Shown in pieces: positions 1 through 9,278 of a stretch of DNA of 64,000 nucleotides. Source of the stretch: Pseudomonas putida (lineage in GTDB: Bacteria; Pseudomonadota; Gammaproteobacteria; Pseudomonadales; Pseudomonadaceae); contig NZ_JANHLE010000001.1 in NCBI RefSeq assembly GCF_028682475.1, positions 310,001 through 374,000 of the forward strand, read 5' to 3'. Below the pieces are notes generated by a model. It had not been told where the DNA came from. It worked only from the letters and a program-made list of their open reading frames with translations, and did not search any database. Positions within the stretch are counted from its first letter, which is position 1; every line of letters begins with the position of its first letter. Position numbers and translations under genes: made by a program.

Positions 1-523
1 CAAAATTCTCCAGTCCATGCAACATCAGGCTTTCATAACCCAGTTTGACCGACAGCCCAAGGTAGTGGCCTGGTTGAAACTCGTAGGTGGCCGTTGGTGC
101 AATTAATATCTGGGTCAGTTCGGATTTCACATTGGATGTTCCGAATGCGGGAATTGGTTTGCCGTAGTCGATGCCGGCACCGTACCCGGAAACCGAGAGA
201 CCGAGGGTTACATCAGGCTGGTACTGATAGTTAACGCCGAACCCCGGAACAAACACCAGCACGTCATCGCTGCTCTCGGTGCCATGAACGTTCGAACGCA
301 ATTGCCCCGCAGTGGCGGTGAGGCTGCCATCCACCCGCGAACCGACAGCTCCCATGCCAGCAGGATTATTGACAGCGGCCAGCGAGTCGGTAGGGTTGGC
401 TATAGACGCACCGCCCATGCCCATGGCCTGTGCACCATAGCCTGCGTATTGCGGACCGTTGGAGGCGCTCGCTGTTGTCGCGAACAGCAACAGATACGCA
501 AGCGTAAGTTTAAAACTATTCAT
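1..523 (-). CDS. FadL/TodX-family outer-membrane transport protein (3' truncated by window edge)
   Basis: The reading frame opens with an ATG at 523 and runs off the left edge, so only about the first 174 residues are visible. An N-terminal signal peptide (MNSFKLTLAYLLLFATTASA) is followed by a GYGAQAMGMGGASIA stretch, then NNPAGMG, the usual start of FadL/OmpP1/TodX channels that carry hydrophobic or aromatic substrates across the outer membrane. Later segments alternate in the way beta-barrels do. It lies on the same strand as the upstream catabolic operon, 169 bases after the SMP-30 stop and beyond a GC-rich hairpin. An uptake role for that operon's substrate is inferred from position only. 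Confidence 0.8.
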   Translation of the reverse strand, partial: MNSFKLTLAYLLLFATTASASNGPQYAGYGAQAMGMGGASIANPTDSLAAVNNPAGMGAVGSRVDGSLTATAGQLRSNVHGTESSDDVLVFVPGFGVNYQYQPDVTLGLSVSGYGAGIDYGKPIPAFGTSNVKSELTQILIAPTATYEFQPGHYLGLSVKLGYESLMLHGLENF

Positions 524-650
524 GACCCTGATTCCTTGTATTTGTTGTGGTCAGGTCAACTATTCGCGGCTGTGCGCCTGGCACAGCATTTCCCGCGGTG
601 CTTGCTCTTGGGCAGGCACCCTGGAATTCACACGCAACTAAGCGAGGAAG

Positions 651-674
651 AGCGGGCGCGCTTCCGCGCCCGCT
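651..674. terminator. GC-rich hairpin after the catabolic operon
   Basis: A perfect 10-bp stem (AGCGGGCGCG pairing with CGCGCCCGCT) closes a CTTC loop. It lies between the SMP-30 gene and the FadL-like gene, both on the minus strand. No strong T-run follows on either strand, so it may only weaken read-through or stabilise the mRNA end. Confidence 0.45.
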
Positions 675-692
675 TCTAATCAACGGCAGGAA

Positions 693-1604
693 CTATGGAC
701 GGCCCACGCCCTTACCGACAGCAACGCGAGTGGTGAAGATCGTTGTTTCGGTCCGCAGATTGACCATGGCATCGAAAATGTTGTCGCCATCGACCTTTGT
801 GGCCACCAGGAACAACGTCTTACCATCCTCACCACCGAGAGTGCTGGCCACGCACTCGTAGCCCGGCATGGGGATGCGGTCGGTGACTTCACCTTGCGTG
901 TTGATGCGCATGAACTGCTCGGCACGCAGCATGCTCAACCAGATGCCACCTTCGGCGTCGATGGAGATCCCATCGATGCAGCCACGCTTGCGGGCACGAT
1001 CTTCCGCCGAAGGGAACAGCTGCGTCAGGTCCAGCAGCACGCGGCGGTTCACAAGCTTGCCGTCGATGATGTCGACCGCGCTGAGGCGCTCGGCGAAGGT
1101 CTCAACGAAGACCAGGGTCTTCTGGTCCGGGGTGATCACGATACCGTTGGGGAAGTTGCAGTCTTCCACGCCGACCGAGATTTCGCCGCTGGGCTCGACG
1201 ATCACGATGCGGCCCGGCTTCAGGGCTTCCCCTTCAAAGACCCGGGCTCCGACATCGTCGACATAGATTCGCCCCTGCTGGTCGATGACCATGTCACCGA
1301 CGTAGCCGGTAAAGATATCTGAGAGGTCCGCGTAGAGTTCAAGCCCGGCTGGCGTGTGGCGGTAAAGGCGGGCCTCGTGCATGGAGCTGAGGATAAGGTC
1401 GCCATTGGGCAAGAAGCCCATGCCGTTGGGCTTGTTCGGCATCTCGGCGATGACAGTCTTGTTGCCAGCTGCGTCCACCGCGTACACCTTCTTGCCCAGC
1501 ATGTCCGAGACATAGAGTGTGCCATCTCGCCAGCGTGGGCCTTCACCGAAGTACAGGCCACTGGTAAGTACATTCAGCGCGTATTGTTTTTGTTCTACCG
1601 ACAT
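693..1604 (-). CDS. SMP-30/gluconolactonase-family lactone hydrolase
   Basis: This 303-residue protein belongs to the SMP-30/gluconolactonase/LRE beta-propeller family, calcium-dependent hydrolases of sugar or aromatic-derived lactones. Family hallmarks seen are the early GEGPRW segment, NKPNGMGF, the metal-site-like DCNFPNGIVIT and the RGCIDGISIDAEGGIW stretch. The ATG at 1604 is chosen because AAAGGTGG lies just upstream; an in-frame opening further upstream lacks such a site. It is the last enzyme gene of the minus-strand operon, 78 bases after the thiolase. A lactone intermediate, or a side product of ring cleavage, is a plausible substrate, but nothing here identifies it. Confidence 0.85.
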   Translation of the reverse strand: MSVEQKQYALNVLTSGLYFGEGPRWRDGTLYVSDMLGKKVYAVDAAGNKTVIAEMPNKPNGMGFLPNGDLILSSMHEARLYRHTPAGLELYADLSDIFTGYVGDMVIDQQGRIYVDDVGARVFEGEALKPGRIVIVEPSGEISVGVEDCNFPNGIVITPDQKTLVFVETFAERLSAVDIIDGKLVNRRVLLDLTQLFPSAEDRARKRGCIDGISIDAEGGIWLSMLRAEQFMRINTQGEVTDRIPMPGYECVASTLGGEDGKTLFLVATKVDGDNIFDAMVNLRTETTIFTTRVAVGKGVGRP

Positions 1605-1682
1605 TTTGCATACCACCTTTGGTTTGTGTTGTCTGGTTCGCAACAGCCCAGGCCCAGGCAGGACCATGACGGGCCGTCACAT

Positions 1683-2867
1683 TCAAGCGATCTCGAACAA
1701 CGCCGCAGCCCCCATGCCGCCACCGACGCACATCGACACCACCGCGTACCTGGCCTTTCGACGCTTGCCTTCGATCAGCACATGGCCAACCTGGCGAGCG
1801 CCTGTCATGCCATAGGGGTGACCGATGGCAATGGCGCCACCGTTGACATTGCACCGGTCTAGGTCGATATCGAGCTGACGCTGGCAGTACAGGGCCTGGC
1901 AGGCGAACGCCTCGTTCAGCTCCCACAGGTCGATGTCCTGCACGCGTAGGCCGTGCTGCCTGAGCAGCTTGGGGATGGCCAGTACCGGGCCTATGCCCAT
2001 CTCCTCTGGTGCTAGCCCGGCCACGGCCATCCCGCGATAGAGCCCGAGCGGCGACAGACCCCGCTGCTCGGCAAAACGCTTGTCCACCAGCACGCAGGCG
2101 CTGGCGCCATCGGACAGCTGGCTCGCGTTGCCGGCAGTGATGGTCCCGCCTTCAAGCACCGGCGCCAGGCGAGCCAGCCCCTCGAGGGTGGTCTCTGGCC
2201 GGTTGCCCTCGTCCTGCTGCAGCAACACGGCCTGCAAACGGGAAGCCCCCGAATCCTTATCGACGATGCGATGCTGGGCACTGATGGGCACGATCTCTTC
2301 CAGGAAACGTCCCTGCGCTTGCGCACGGGCCGTACGCTGCTGCGAGACGTAGGCGAACTCATCCTGCTGCTCACGGGAAATACCGTACTTGCGCGCCACG
2401 AATTCGGCCGTCTGCAACATGGGCATGTAGGCATGGGGAGCCGACTGGATCACGGCGCCATCCTGCTCATCGGCGACCCACTGGAAGTAGCGCTGCTGCA
2501 CGGCGGAAATGTTTTCCTGCCCGCCTGCGACAACCACATCCATACCATCGACGATGATCTGCTTGGCCGCCGTGGCGATGGCCATCAAACCGGAGGAGCA
2601 CTGGCGATCCAGCGTCTGCCCACTCACCGAATGCGGCAACCCAGCCGCGAACACGGCGTTGCGGGCAAGGTTGGACCCGGCCGTCCCGGCGGCAAGCACA
2701 GTGCCAATGACCACATCGTCAATAGCGGCTGGCTCAACGCCCGCACGCTCGACGGCATGGCGCAGCACATGCCCCATCAGCGTCGGTGACTTCACGTTGT
2801 TCAGCGCACCACGGCCTGCCTTGCCAATTGCTGTGCGCGCGGTCGAGACAATCAGCGCCTCACGCAT
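1683..2867 (-). CDS. Thiolase (acetyl-CoA C-acyltransferase)
   Basis: A full-length 394-residue thiolase. The acylated cysteine sits in DRQCSSGL (about C90), the histidine in [13 protein letters not shown] (about H350) and the second cysteine in CVGGGMGAA (about C380). Such enzymes split 3-oxoacyl-CoA with CoA, or condense two acyl-CoAs. The ATG at 2867 overlaps the end of the isomerase gene by 8 bases, so translation is probably coupled. In an operon with an acid ligase and a CoA-ester type monooxygenase, it would release acetyl-CoA or succinyl-CoA at the end of the route; the true substrate is not visible. Confidence 0.92.
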   Translation of the reverse strand: MREALIVSTARTAIGKAGRGALNNVKSPTLMGHVLRHAVERAGVEPAAIDDVVIGTVLAAGTAGSNLARNAVFAAGLPHSVSGQTLDRQCSSGLMAIATAAKQIIVDGMDVVVAGGQENISAVQQRYFQWVADEQDGAVIQSAPHAYMPMLQTAEFVARKYGISREQQDEFAYVSQQRTARAQAQGRFLEEIVPISAQHRIVDKDSGASRLQAVLLQQDEGNRPETTLEGLARLAPVLEGGTITAGNASQLSDGASACVLVDKRFAEQRGLSPLGLYRGMAVAGLAPEEMGIGPVLAIPKLLRQHGLRVQDIDLWELNEAFACQALYCQRQLDIDLDRCNVNGGAIAIGHPYGMTGARQVGHVLIEGKRRKARYAVVSMCVGGGMGAAALFEIA

Positions 2868-3639
2868 GGCCACCCTCCTCCCGCGCCGGATAGCGCCCGG
2901 AGAGCAGTGCCCCGGCACCAGGTACGACCGGTTCCAGCCCCAGGTGATCGAGCATGCGCCGCACCGTGCAAACTGCGGTCGAGGTCACCGGGATGCCCAA
3001 GGCGTCCTCGGCCGCCTGGATCGACGGCAACGACTGCATTTGCACACAGGCCGACAGCACCACTACATCGACTCCTGTTGTATTGAGCTTTTTCACATCT
3101 TCGAGCAAGAGAGCCGGATCGCGCCTGCCTACATCGAGGTTGTCTGATATCTCAAAGGCAATCGAATCGACCACCTCTATCCCTTCATTCTCGATGTATT
3201 CGACCACTCGATCGCACAGTGAGCGCATGTAAGGTGCAAGCAACGAGATCCGCCGAGCCCCCATGATCTTTAATCCCTCGACCAGGGCACCTGCCGAGGT
3301 CATCACTGGCGCGTCGCAATGGTTGGCACGGGCGATCGCCGTCAACTCCTCCTGGACCTGACGATGGTAGCCATTGCCCATCGCCATGATCGCCACCAGG
3401 CACGCCGTACTCATGACATCAACCCTTGCATCCGCCAGCTCGGCGGCGCAACGCAGGGCTTCGCGGTTCATCGCCTCTAGCTCTTCGGGTGTGACCTTGT
3501 GCATGCGCATCCGGCTGGAGTGAAAGGTGAAGCGCTCAGGGCGAAGCTGCTGGCGCGCATTGAGCATCGCCGGAATCTCCGTCTCCATCGTGGTGTTGGA
3601 ACTGGGCACAATCTGGCCAATTCGATAGGTAACGGTCAT
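2860..3639 (-). CDS. NicE-like maleate cis-trans isomerase (Asp/Glu racemase superfamily)
   Basis: At 259 residues it matches maleate isomerases such as NicE of nicotinate degradation across the whole length, as I recall that family: [20 protein letters not shown] at the N-terminus, [13 protein letters not shown], and two catalytic-type cysteines in [12 protein letters not shown] (C80) and LSACVQM (C198). These enzymes convert maleate to fumarate without cofactor. No nicotinate genes are near; instead it sits between a hotdog thioesterase (4-base overlap) and a thiolase (8-base overlap). This suggests that the pathway yields maleate or a maleyl compound that must be turned into the trans form. 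Arylmalonate decarboxylases share the fold, but the close NicE-like N-terminus favours isomerase. Confidence 0.82.
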   Translation of the reverse strand: MTVTYRIGQIVPSSNTTMETEIPAMLNARQQLRPERFTFHSSRMRMHKVTPEELEAMNREALRCAAELADARVDVMSTACLVAIMAMGNGYHRQVQEELTAIARANHCDAPVMTSAGALVEGLKIMGARRISLLAPYMRSLCDRVVEYIENEGIEVVDSIAFEISDNLDVGRRDPALLLEDVKKLNTTGVDVVVLSACVQMQSLPSIQAAEDALGIPVTSTAVCTVRRMLDHLGLEPVVPGAGALLSGRYPAREEGGHA

Positions 3640-4094
3640 GGTCGTGCCTCTTCAGCAGAAATATGGTGTTGCTGTAAAGCCTCCCGGAGAAGGTGCGGTA
3701 TCTGCACGCTCCGGCGTTCCAGCGGCTCGATACAGATAGGTGCAAAGATGCCTTCGAACGCCAGCCGCCCATCAGGCAAATGCGCATGGGCGACCAAGTC
3801 GAAGCTTCTCTCGCGTATGGTCCCGACGTGGATAGTGATATCTACGATGGATTCCGCTGGAAGGCTCACATGAAAAGTGAGGTCCATGTGCTTACAGGGC
3901 AATCCGACATTTCCTTCACCTTTCGCACCTGGCCCCCAACCAATATGGCGGTAAAAGTGCATGACAGCGCCGATCAGGTATTCGGTGAAGCGCCCGGTGA
4001 AGGCGACTCCAGCGGGGTCGCAATCCATCCAGCGCACCGTGCGCCGTACCGTGAAAGGCTGATGCCCGACGACGATCTCGACACTCTCGTTCAT
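3636..4094 (-). CDS. 4-hydroxybenzoyl-CoA thioesterase-like hotdog protein
   Basis: This 152-residue single-hotdog protein carries the WMDCDPAGVAFTGRFTEYL signature of the 4HBT family, in which the Asp of DCDPAG is catalytic. Such enzymes hydrolyse aryl-CoA thioesters to free acid and CoA. Its start overlaps the monooxygenase stop (ATGA) and its stop overlaps the isomerase start (ATGA), so it is translationally coupled on both sides. Following a CoA-ester hydroxylase, it would release the hydroxylated acid, for example a gentisate-like product from gentisyl-CoA. That substrate is inference from neighbours. Confidence 0.85.
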   Translation of the reverse strand: MNESVEIVVGHQPFTVRRTVRWMDCDPAGVAFTGRFTEYLIGAVMHFYRHIGWGPGAKGEGNVGLPCKHMDLTFHVSLPAESIVDITIHVGTIRERSFDLVAHAHLPDGRLAFEGIFAPICIEPLERRSVQIPHLLREALQQHHISAEEARP

Positions 4095-5251
4095 ACCTGG
4101 CTCCCGACGTTGCCCAGGCGCGCCATCAGATCCGGATACTCACGCCGCAAACGCTCGTCATCGACGCGGCCGGTACGGGTCATGAACTGGTAGACGAATT
4201 CCTCGGCACTGTAGTTGTCCATCCACTGCGCCATCCGCTCGTACCAGAGGTAGGATCGCTCGGAGGCGCGGATGAGCTTCTGCTTGCTGGGCCTGTGGCT
4301 ACGCTCGTATGCCGCCAGCCCAGCCAACGCGTCCCCCTCGCAATCGAGCAGCGCCTTGGCCAGAGCGATGGAGTCGTTCATGGCGATCCGTGTACCCGAA
4401 CCGATGGAGAAATGCGCGCTCGCCAGGGCATCACCGATCAGTACATGACGGCCATGGGTCCAATGGGCATTACGCACCACCGGGAACTGACGCCAGACGA
4501 CACGGGCATTGCCATCCATCAGCGGAGCCCCTTCCAGCTCAGGCGCGAAGATCTTTTCCATCAGCGCCTGGCGCTGAGCATCGCTCAGACTGCCCAGATT
4601 CAACCGTTGCCAGGTGGCATCATCGCATTCGGCGACGAAGGTGCTCATCTCGTCGCTGTAGGCGTAGTAATGGGCCACGAAATGCCCACCGGCATACTTG
4701 CGGAACACCAGCGCCGAGGCATCGAAGACCTTCGGCGTACCGTACCAAGCGAAGTGGTTGCCCAAGGTGCTGGTGGTGGTACCGAAGCCCTGCTCGAAGG
4801 CACGCCGGACCACCGAGTTGATACCGTCCGCGCCCACCACCACATCGGCGTCGTCCAGGCCAAGTCGGGCAAGGTCCGCCAGGTCCTCGATGCGCTGCCG
4901 GTAATGCACCACCACGCCCGCCGCCTCAGCCTGCCGCTCCAGGATTTGCAGCAGCGTCAGCCGGGGAATCGCCCCACCCTTCACGGGCAGGCGGATATCG
5001 ATGGGCGTTTCCGCCTGCACGATCACCTGGTGCTCATGCTGCTTGGTGGCGGCACAGAGCGCGTCATAGGAGGAAGGGTCCGCATCACGCAGTTGTTGCA
5101 GGCCGGTATCGGCCAGCACCACGCCAAAACCGAAGGTCGCGTCCGCCGCGTTCTGCTCGATGACCTCCACCTGCCAGCCAGGTGCGCCGTGCTTCAACAA
5201 CAGCCCGAGATAGAGGCCCGACGGGCCACCTCCGACAATCGCTATCTTCAT
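4091..5251 (-). CDS. FAD-dependent aryl-CoA monooxygenase (salicylyl-CoA 5-hydroxylase type)
   Basis: A 386-residue single-component flavoprotein hydroxylase. The FAD Rossmann motif IAIVGGGPSGLYLGLLLK is at the N-terminus, followed by FGFGVVLADTGLQQL, the DVVVGADGINSVVR (DG) motif and the late GRHVLIGDALASAHFSIGSG motif. FGFGVV near the N-terminus and SIGSGTRIAMNDSIALAKAL recall salicylyl-CoA 5-hydroxylase and the N-terminal half of 2-aminobenzoyl-CoA monooxygenase/reductase rather than free-acid hydroxylases. The ATG at 5251 shares one base with the VOC stop; a GTG one codon earlier is also possible. It presumably hydroxylates the CoA thioester made by the ligase in this operon. The ring it acts on is unknown. 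Confidence 0.8.
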   Translation of the reverse strand: MKIAIVGGGPSGLYLGLLLKHGAPGWQVEVIEQNAADATFGFGVVLADTGLQQLRDADPSSYDALCAATKQHEHQVIVQAETPIDIRLPVKGGAIPRLTLLQILERQAEAAGVVVHYRQRIEDLADLARLGLDDADVVVGADGINSVVRRAFEQGFGTTTSTLGNHFAWYGTPKVFDASALVFRKYAGGHFVAHYYAYSDEMSTFVAECDDATWQRLNLGSLSDAQRQALMEKIFAPELEGAPLMDGNARVVWRQFPVVRNAHWTHGRHVLIGDALASAHFSIGSGTRIAMNDSIALAKALLDCEGDALAGLAAYERSHRPSKQKLIRASERSYLWYERMAQWMDNYSAEEFVYQFMTRTGRVDDERLRREYPDLMARLGNVGSQV

Positions 5252-6093
5252 CACTGCTCTCCTCGGCTGATCTGCAGCCGATAGCGATCGAACTCACTGA
5301 CCAGGCCCACAAAACCGCCCGTCAGTGCCGCGTTCCACAATGCCGGGACAAAGCCCAGCCGCTTGCGCTCGAATACCAAGGCGTCTTCGGCCGTGATCTT
5401 CCAGTAGCCGTTACCCAGTTTTTCCAGTTGAACGCCCGGGGCTTGCTCTGCTGCCTGGACGAGCGGCGAGAACTCCGGAGCATCGAGGACATACAGCGCG
5501 AGCTCTTCAGCAGCATCGGGGTCGATACCCTTGGCCTTGGCTTTCCAGACCTGATCGATGCTGGTGAATCCGGTGCTTCCGGCTTCAAGACCATCTTCAA
5601 GCGCCATGGCAGCTTCGAGGGTGCGGGTAGCATCCTCTGCATCCAGGGCGTCCATCGGCCGTTCCTGAATGGTGATTTCCAGGTAATAGCCATTCGGGTC
5701 GTTGAAGTAGATCGACTCGATGAGTTCGTGGCGGATCTGGAAGATCAACGGGATACCATGGCTCTCCAGGCGGTCGCGCCATTGCAGCAACTCTTCGCGG
5801 GTGTCGACGCGCCACGCGGTATGGGTGGCCTCGAAGCGATAGTCCGCCACCGGCCGGGTGTAGTCCGGCTGCTCGGTGTTGATGTAGTAGAAGAAAGCAA
5901 TGGTGCTGTGATTGCCGCTATCGAAGAAGAAATGCAGGAAGTCCGGGTGATTGGACGGCCCCCAACCTCGCGCCGAGATGGCATGAACGAGCGGCAGGCC
6001 AAGCTTGTCGCGGTAGAACTCCACGGTTTCACGGAGTTTCCAGGTGGGCCTGGCGCTATGATGGACACCCTTGAGAACGGGCTGGTTTACCAT
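5251..6093 (-). CDS. VOC-superfamily protein, probable extradiol-type ring-cleavage enzyme
   Basis: A 280-residue vicinal-oxygen-chelate protein. The N-terminal module starts GVHHSARPTWKLRETVEFY with a candidate metal histidine; the second half holds THTAWRV and IESIYFNDPNGYYLEI, with the usual final Glu ligand. About 100 extra C-terminal residues (from ERPMDALD onward) do not resemble a VOC module and may be a helper domain. AAGGAGT lies 7 bases before the ATG. In an operon with an acid ligase and a ring hydroxylase, ring cleavage of a hydroxylated aromatic is the natural guess, but glyoxalase-like or isomerase activity cannot be excluded. Confidence 0.7.
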   Translation of the reverse strand: MVNQPVLKGVHHSARPTWKLRETVEFYRDKLGLPLVHAISARGWGPSNHPDFLHFFFDSGNHSTIAFFYYINTEQPDYTRPVADYRFEATHTAWRVDTREELLQWRDRLESHGIPLIFQIRHELIESIYFNDPNGYYLEITIQERPMDALDAEDATRTLEAAMALEDGLEAGSTGFTSIDQVWKAKAKGIDPDAAEELALYVLDAPEFSPLVQAAEQAPGVQLEKLGNGYWKITAEDALVFERKRLGFVPALWNAALTGGFVGLVSEFDRYRLQISRGEQ

Positions 6094-6118
6094 TTGAAGT
6101 ACTCCTTAGAACTGCCTG

Positions 6119-7852
6119 TCAGTTCGCTTGTTTGGCCTGTTCACGCTCAACATTCGCCTTGACCTGCTCGCGCAGTTTTTCCTTGCTGAGCTTGCCGGAG
6201 GCGGTCAGAGGGAATACGTCGAGCACTTCGATACGCTCCGGCCATTTGAACTTGGCCAGGCCATAGTCCTCCAGATAAGCGCCCAGCTCCGCGACACTGG
6301 GTGCGGCAAAGCCATCGCGCAGCACCAAGGCGGCGCACAAGCGCTCGTCGAACACCGGGCAGGGATAACCCACGGCGGCCACAGCGGCCACGGCCGGATG
6401 CCCGGCGATTGCCAGCTCGACTTCCTCGCAATTGATCTTTTCGCCACCGCGGCTGACCAGGTCTTTCAAGCGACCGCAGAAGACGTAATAGGTCTTGCCG
6501 TCAATGACCTTGGTGTACATGAGGTCGCCGGAGCGGTAGTAACCGTCGCTGGTGAAGGTTTCCCGGTTGCGTTCCTCAGCACGGAAGTAGCCATGGATGG
6601 TGTACGGCCCCTTGAATGCCGGCTCGCCGATTTCGCCCGGCCTGGCATCCTGCTCGGTGCCCGGCACCAGGATGCGGATGTCGTCCCAAGCAGATACCGG
6701 CCGACCGTTGGTGGTGTCATGAGCCTCAGCCATATCCTCCTTGTGGCCGAACATGATCACGCCCTCGGTGATGCCAAACACGTTGTGGGTGCGTACGCCC
6801 AAGAGCTTCTGCAACTTGGCGGCGCTGTTGGCGACCAGCACGCCCCGGGCATTGGCCAGGTCGACCCGGCCATCCTGGATCGCCGACTCAAGACGGGCGA
6901 TGATCGGGCCGCCGAGCATCAACCAGGTCGGTTTCGTCGAGGCGATCAGCGAGATCAGGGTGTCCGGCTGCAGGTCGGGCGTCACCGTGACCGTGCCGCC
7001 GGTCATGAGGAAGGGACCGAAGCAGCAGCCCATGTTGAGGTTGTGCACCATCGGCTGCGGCATGAACAGCACATCGTCGGGCTGGTAATCCAGCCAGCGG
7101 GCAACCGCGCGCATGTTGTAAAGGTATTCGTTGTGAAAGCGCGGGATGATTTTCGGCACCCCAGTGGTGCCACCGGACAACTGATAGACCGCGACCTGGA
7201 ACGGGTCCAGGCGCACGCCTTGCAACAGCGTCTCGGCTTCGGCCAGGTCGATGCCGTCGATCAGCATGTCCTGATGCAAGACACCGTCCTGGGATGGACC
7301 ACGCACCTGCATGATCAGCCGTAAGGAAGGCGCGGCCTCCTGCATCTTGCGGGCGAAGCCGATGCTGTCGAACTTCGGGTCGTCTCCCTGGACAATGTGC
7401 AGCTTGGCTTCGGCCAGGCTGGCCAAGTAACCAATTTCGCGCTCACGGTGAGCCGCCAGGGTACAGATCGGGATCAGCCCGCTCTTCAGGCAGGCAAGGA
7501 AGGCGATGATCAGCTGTTCGCTGTCACGCAACTGGAACACCACAGGGTCCAGCGGCTGCAGCCCCTGCTGCAGGAACGCACCAGCCAGGCGGGTGGAGCG
7601 CTCGTCCAGCTCCCGGTAGGTGATGCGCAAGCCCGGCCCCAGCAGCGCGATGTGGTCGGGGTATTGCCTGACGATCGAACGAAAGCCATCGGGCAAGGTT
7701 TCAAAGCCCAGCACGCCTTCGGAGAGATACCGGTCGAGCTCGCTCTGCTCGGGATACACCACGCCTGGAATGGGCGAAGCGACATGTCGCAACTGTTCGC
7801 CAGCACCGAGGGCGGCAGAGGTGGAAGAGGCTTGTGTTGTTGTAATTGTCAT
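6119..7852 (-). CDS. AMP-forming aryl acid ligase (DhbE/EntE-like, ANL superfamily)
   Basis: A 577-residue adenylate-forming enzyme. The phosphate loop YQLSGGTTGVPK, the aryl-acid type core around ANARGVLVANSAAKLQ and VFGITEGVIMFG, the hinge GDLMYT and GRLKDLVSRGGEKINCEEVE, and the catalytic lysine in TASGKLSKEKLRE are all present. It looks closest to 2,3-dihydroxybenzoate- and salicylate-activating ligases, so it likely makes an aryl-AMP and then an aryl-CoA. No carrier-protein or NRPS gene is nearby, which favours CoA. The ATG at 7852 (AAGAG upstream, 20 bases after the hydrolase stop) is chosen over an in-frame TTG at 7894. Confidence 0.85.
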   Translation of the reverse strand: MTITTTQASSTSAALGAGEQLRHVASPIPGVVYPEQSELDRYLSEGVLGFETLPDGFRSIVRQYPDHIALLGPGLRITYRELDERSTRLAGAFLQQGLQPLDPVVFQLRDSEQLIIAFLACLKSGLIPICTLAAHREREIGYLASLAEAKLHIVQGDDPKFDSIGFARKMQEAAPSLRLIMQVRGPSQDGVLHQDMLIDGIDLAEAETLLQGVRLDPFQVAVYQLSGGTTGVPKIIPRFHNEYLYNMRAVARWLDYQPDDVLFMPQPMVHNLNMGCCFGPFLMTGGTVTVTPDLQPDTLISLIASTKPTWLMLGGPIIARLESAIQDGRVDLANARGVLVANSAAKLQKLLGVRTHNVFGITEGVIMFGHKEDMAEAHDTTNGRPVSAWDDIRILVPGTEQDARPGEIGEPAFKGPYTIHGYFRAEERNRETFTSDGYYRSGDLMYTKVIDGKTYYVFCGRLKDLVSRGGEKINCEEVELAIAGHPAVAAVAAVGYPCPVFDERLCAALVLRDGFAAPSVAELGAYLEDYGLAKFKWPERIEVLDVFPLTASGKLSKEKLREQVKANVEREQAKQAN

Positions 7853-7872
7853 GACTGCACGCTCTTGGTCGT

Positions 7873-9123
7873 TTAGAAGGTGTCTTGAAGCCAACGTCCC
7901 AGGTGTTCACCAGCGATGAGCTGACCGCCGATCTCACCCTCGTCCAAGGCCTGGCCGTGATGATTTCCACGCACGCGGTAGCGCTCCTTGCTGGCCGCCG
8001 GGATCGCGCCATAGATGGCATTGGCGTCACTAGGGAACACACAGTTGTCGCCGGTGTATTCGATGAGCAGCGTGGGTTGCTCGATAGCGTTCGCGCACTT
8101 GGCCAGGGAGGCGTTCGAGGAGAGCCCGGACCAGGTTGACAACCATGACTCCGGCGTCACCGTCCGGCCGAAGCCAACGCTGCCCAGGTTGGAAATGAAA
8201 GGGTCGCTGCCCCAGAGCGAACCGACGTAGCGGTCGGACGGATCGAGCGAGGTGTCCCAGCAACGCAGGTCGGCATCGGTGCGCCACACCTGGAAGATCG
8301 GCCCGTGGCTGGCCAGCGCCTTGTCGGCGCGCGTACCACCGGACTTGATGCGCTCGCGCGCCGCCTGCCGTTGCTCGACCAGTTGTCGGGCAAAGGCATC
8401 GATGCGCGCCACACGCTGGCGCTGCGCGATCCGGTAGCGATCGATGAAGTCGACGCTGTAGCGGGACGAGTCTGGCGGCATGCGAAAACCATTCACCTCA
8501 CTGAATGGGTCCAGCGCAGGATCCGTCGAGAACGGGTCGGATTCATCGCTTACCGAAGGATCAAGCGCATTCATCAGCAAGATGCCTTGACCCGGGTGCG
8601 GCGACACCAGTGCGATGCCATCAGCCGGCGGAAAATCCGCCGTGGCAAATCGGGTAGCACGACCTGCTGGTGTGCTGGTGATGCGCTTTTCCCGTGCGCA
8701 TAACGCCTGCTGGTTGTAGAAGGCAAACAGCCCTGCCCCGCCCGAGTTGCCGAGCAGGACGATGGTCTCGAAGCCCATTGCCCGTAACTGGCGCATCCCG
8801 GCGGCAACATCGTAGAGCGCGAACTCATGTTCAAGACGCAAGTCGTTGCCGATGGAGCGAGCACCCTGGACCCAACAGGCCCAACCAGCATCCAGTACAT
8901 CCGGGACCAGATAGTGGGTTACCACCAATTCACGGGGATGCATGATGAACACCACCTTACGCTCACCGCCCCGGGAAAACAGCACACCCAAGGCACCCTG
9001 ACCGTCCTGGGTAAGCAATGGGCAAGGGGTCGAACTGAACGGCTTGCCCATGCGCTCCGGGCGCCAGGATGCACCACGCAACCCTGCGGTGACCGCTACT
9101 TTCTTGTTGCTGGAATTAGCCAC
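7873..9123 (-). CDS. Alpha/beta hydrolase of unknown substrate, first gene of the catabolic operon
   Basis: A 416-residue alpha/beta hydrolase. The nucleophile elbow is VLLGNSGGAGLFAFY (Gly-x-Ser-x-Gly form). The acid is likely the Asp of IEYTGDNCVFPSDA, the usual position after strand 7, and the histidine is in RGNHHGQALDEGE. A long insert between them (roughly residues 150-320) makes a large lid. Translation starts at a GTG (9123) with AGGAGGG six bases upstream. It is the first gene after the operator cluster. It could hydrolyse an ester or amide precursor feeding the ligase, or a ring-cleavage product; sequence alone does not decide. Confidence 0.75.
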   Translation of the reverse strand: MANSSNKKVAVTAGLRGASWRPERMGKPFSSTPCPLLTQDGQGALGVLFSRGGERKVVFIMHPRELVVTHYLVPDVLDAGWACWVQGARSIGNDLRLEHEFALYDVAAGMRQLRAMGFETIVLLGNSGGAGLFAFYNQQALCAREKRITSTPAGRATRFATADFPPADGIALVSPHPGQGILLMNALDPSVSDESDPFSTDPALDPFSEVNGFRMPPDSSRYSVDFIDRYRIAQRQRVARIDAFARQLVEQRQAARERIKSGGTRADKALASHGPIFQVWRTDADLRCWDTSLDPSDRYVGSLWGSDPFISNLGSVGFGRTVTPESWLSTWSGLSSNASLAKCANAIEQPTLLIEYTGDNCVFPSDANAIYGAIPAASKERYRVRGNHHGQALDEGEIGGQLIAGEHLGRWLQDTF

Positions 9124-9165
9124 GACGGGCCCTCCTGCCAGACCTCAAGGGATCGTTTGAACACA

Positions 9166-9231
9166 TTAATTGAGACATGCTCAATTAACCTCAGGGCTAG
9201 GTTAGGCCACTAATTGAGATGGTGTCAATTA
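9166..9231. promoter_or_regulatory. TetR-type operators 1 and 2 in front of the catabolic operon
   Basis: Site 1 (9166-9188) is a perfect inverted repeat with half TTAATTGAG, spacer ACATG and half CTCAATTAA. Site 2 (9211-9231) has halves TAATTGA and TCAATTA around 7 bases. Both share the core AATTGA-N7-TCAATT. Their centres are 44 bp apart. They lie just upstream of the GTG start at 9123, where a repressor would block the minus-strand promoter. Confidence 0.75.
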
Positions 9232-9278
9232 TGAAAAAGAAAAATTCTTGCACCCGCCAGAAACCGAACTTCGCAGTC

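Noticed and set aside
2860..3639. Nicotinate degradation cluster (nic genes)
   Set aside because: Only the maleate isomerase resembles that pathway; NicA, NicB, NicC, NicX, NicD and NicF are absent here.
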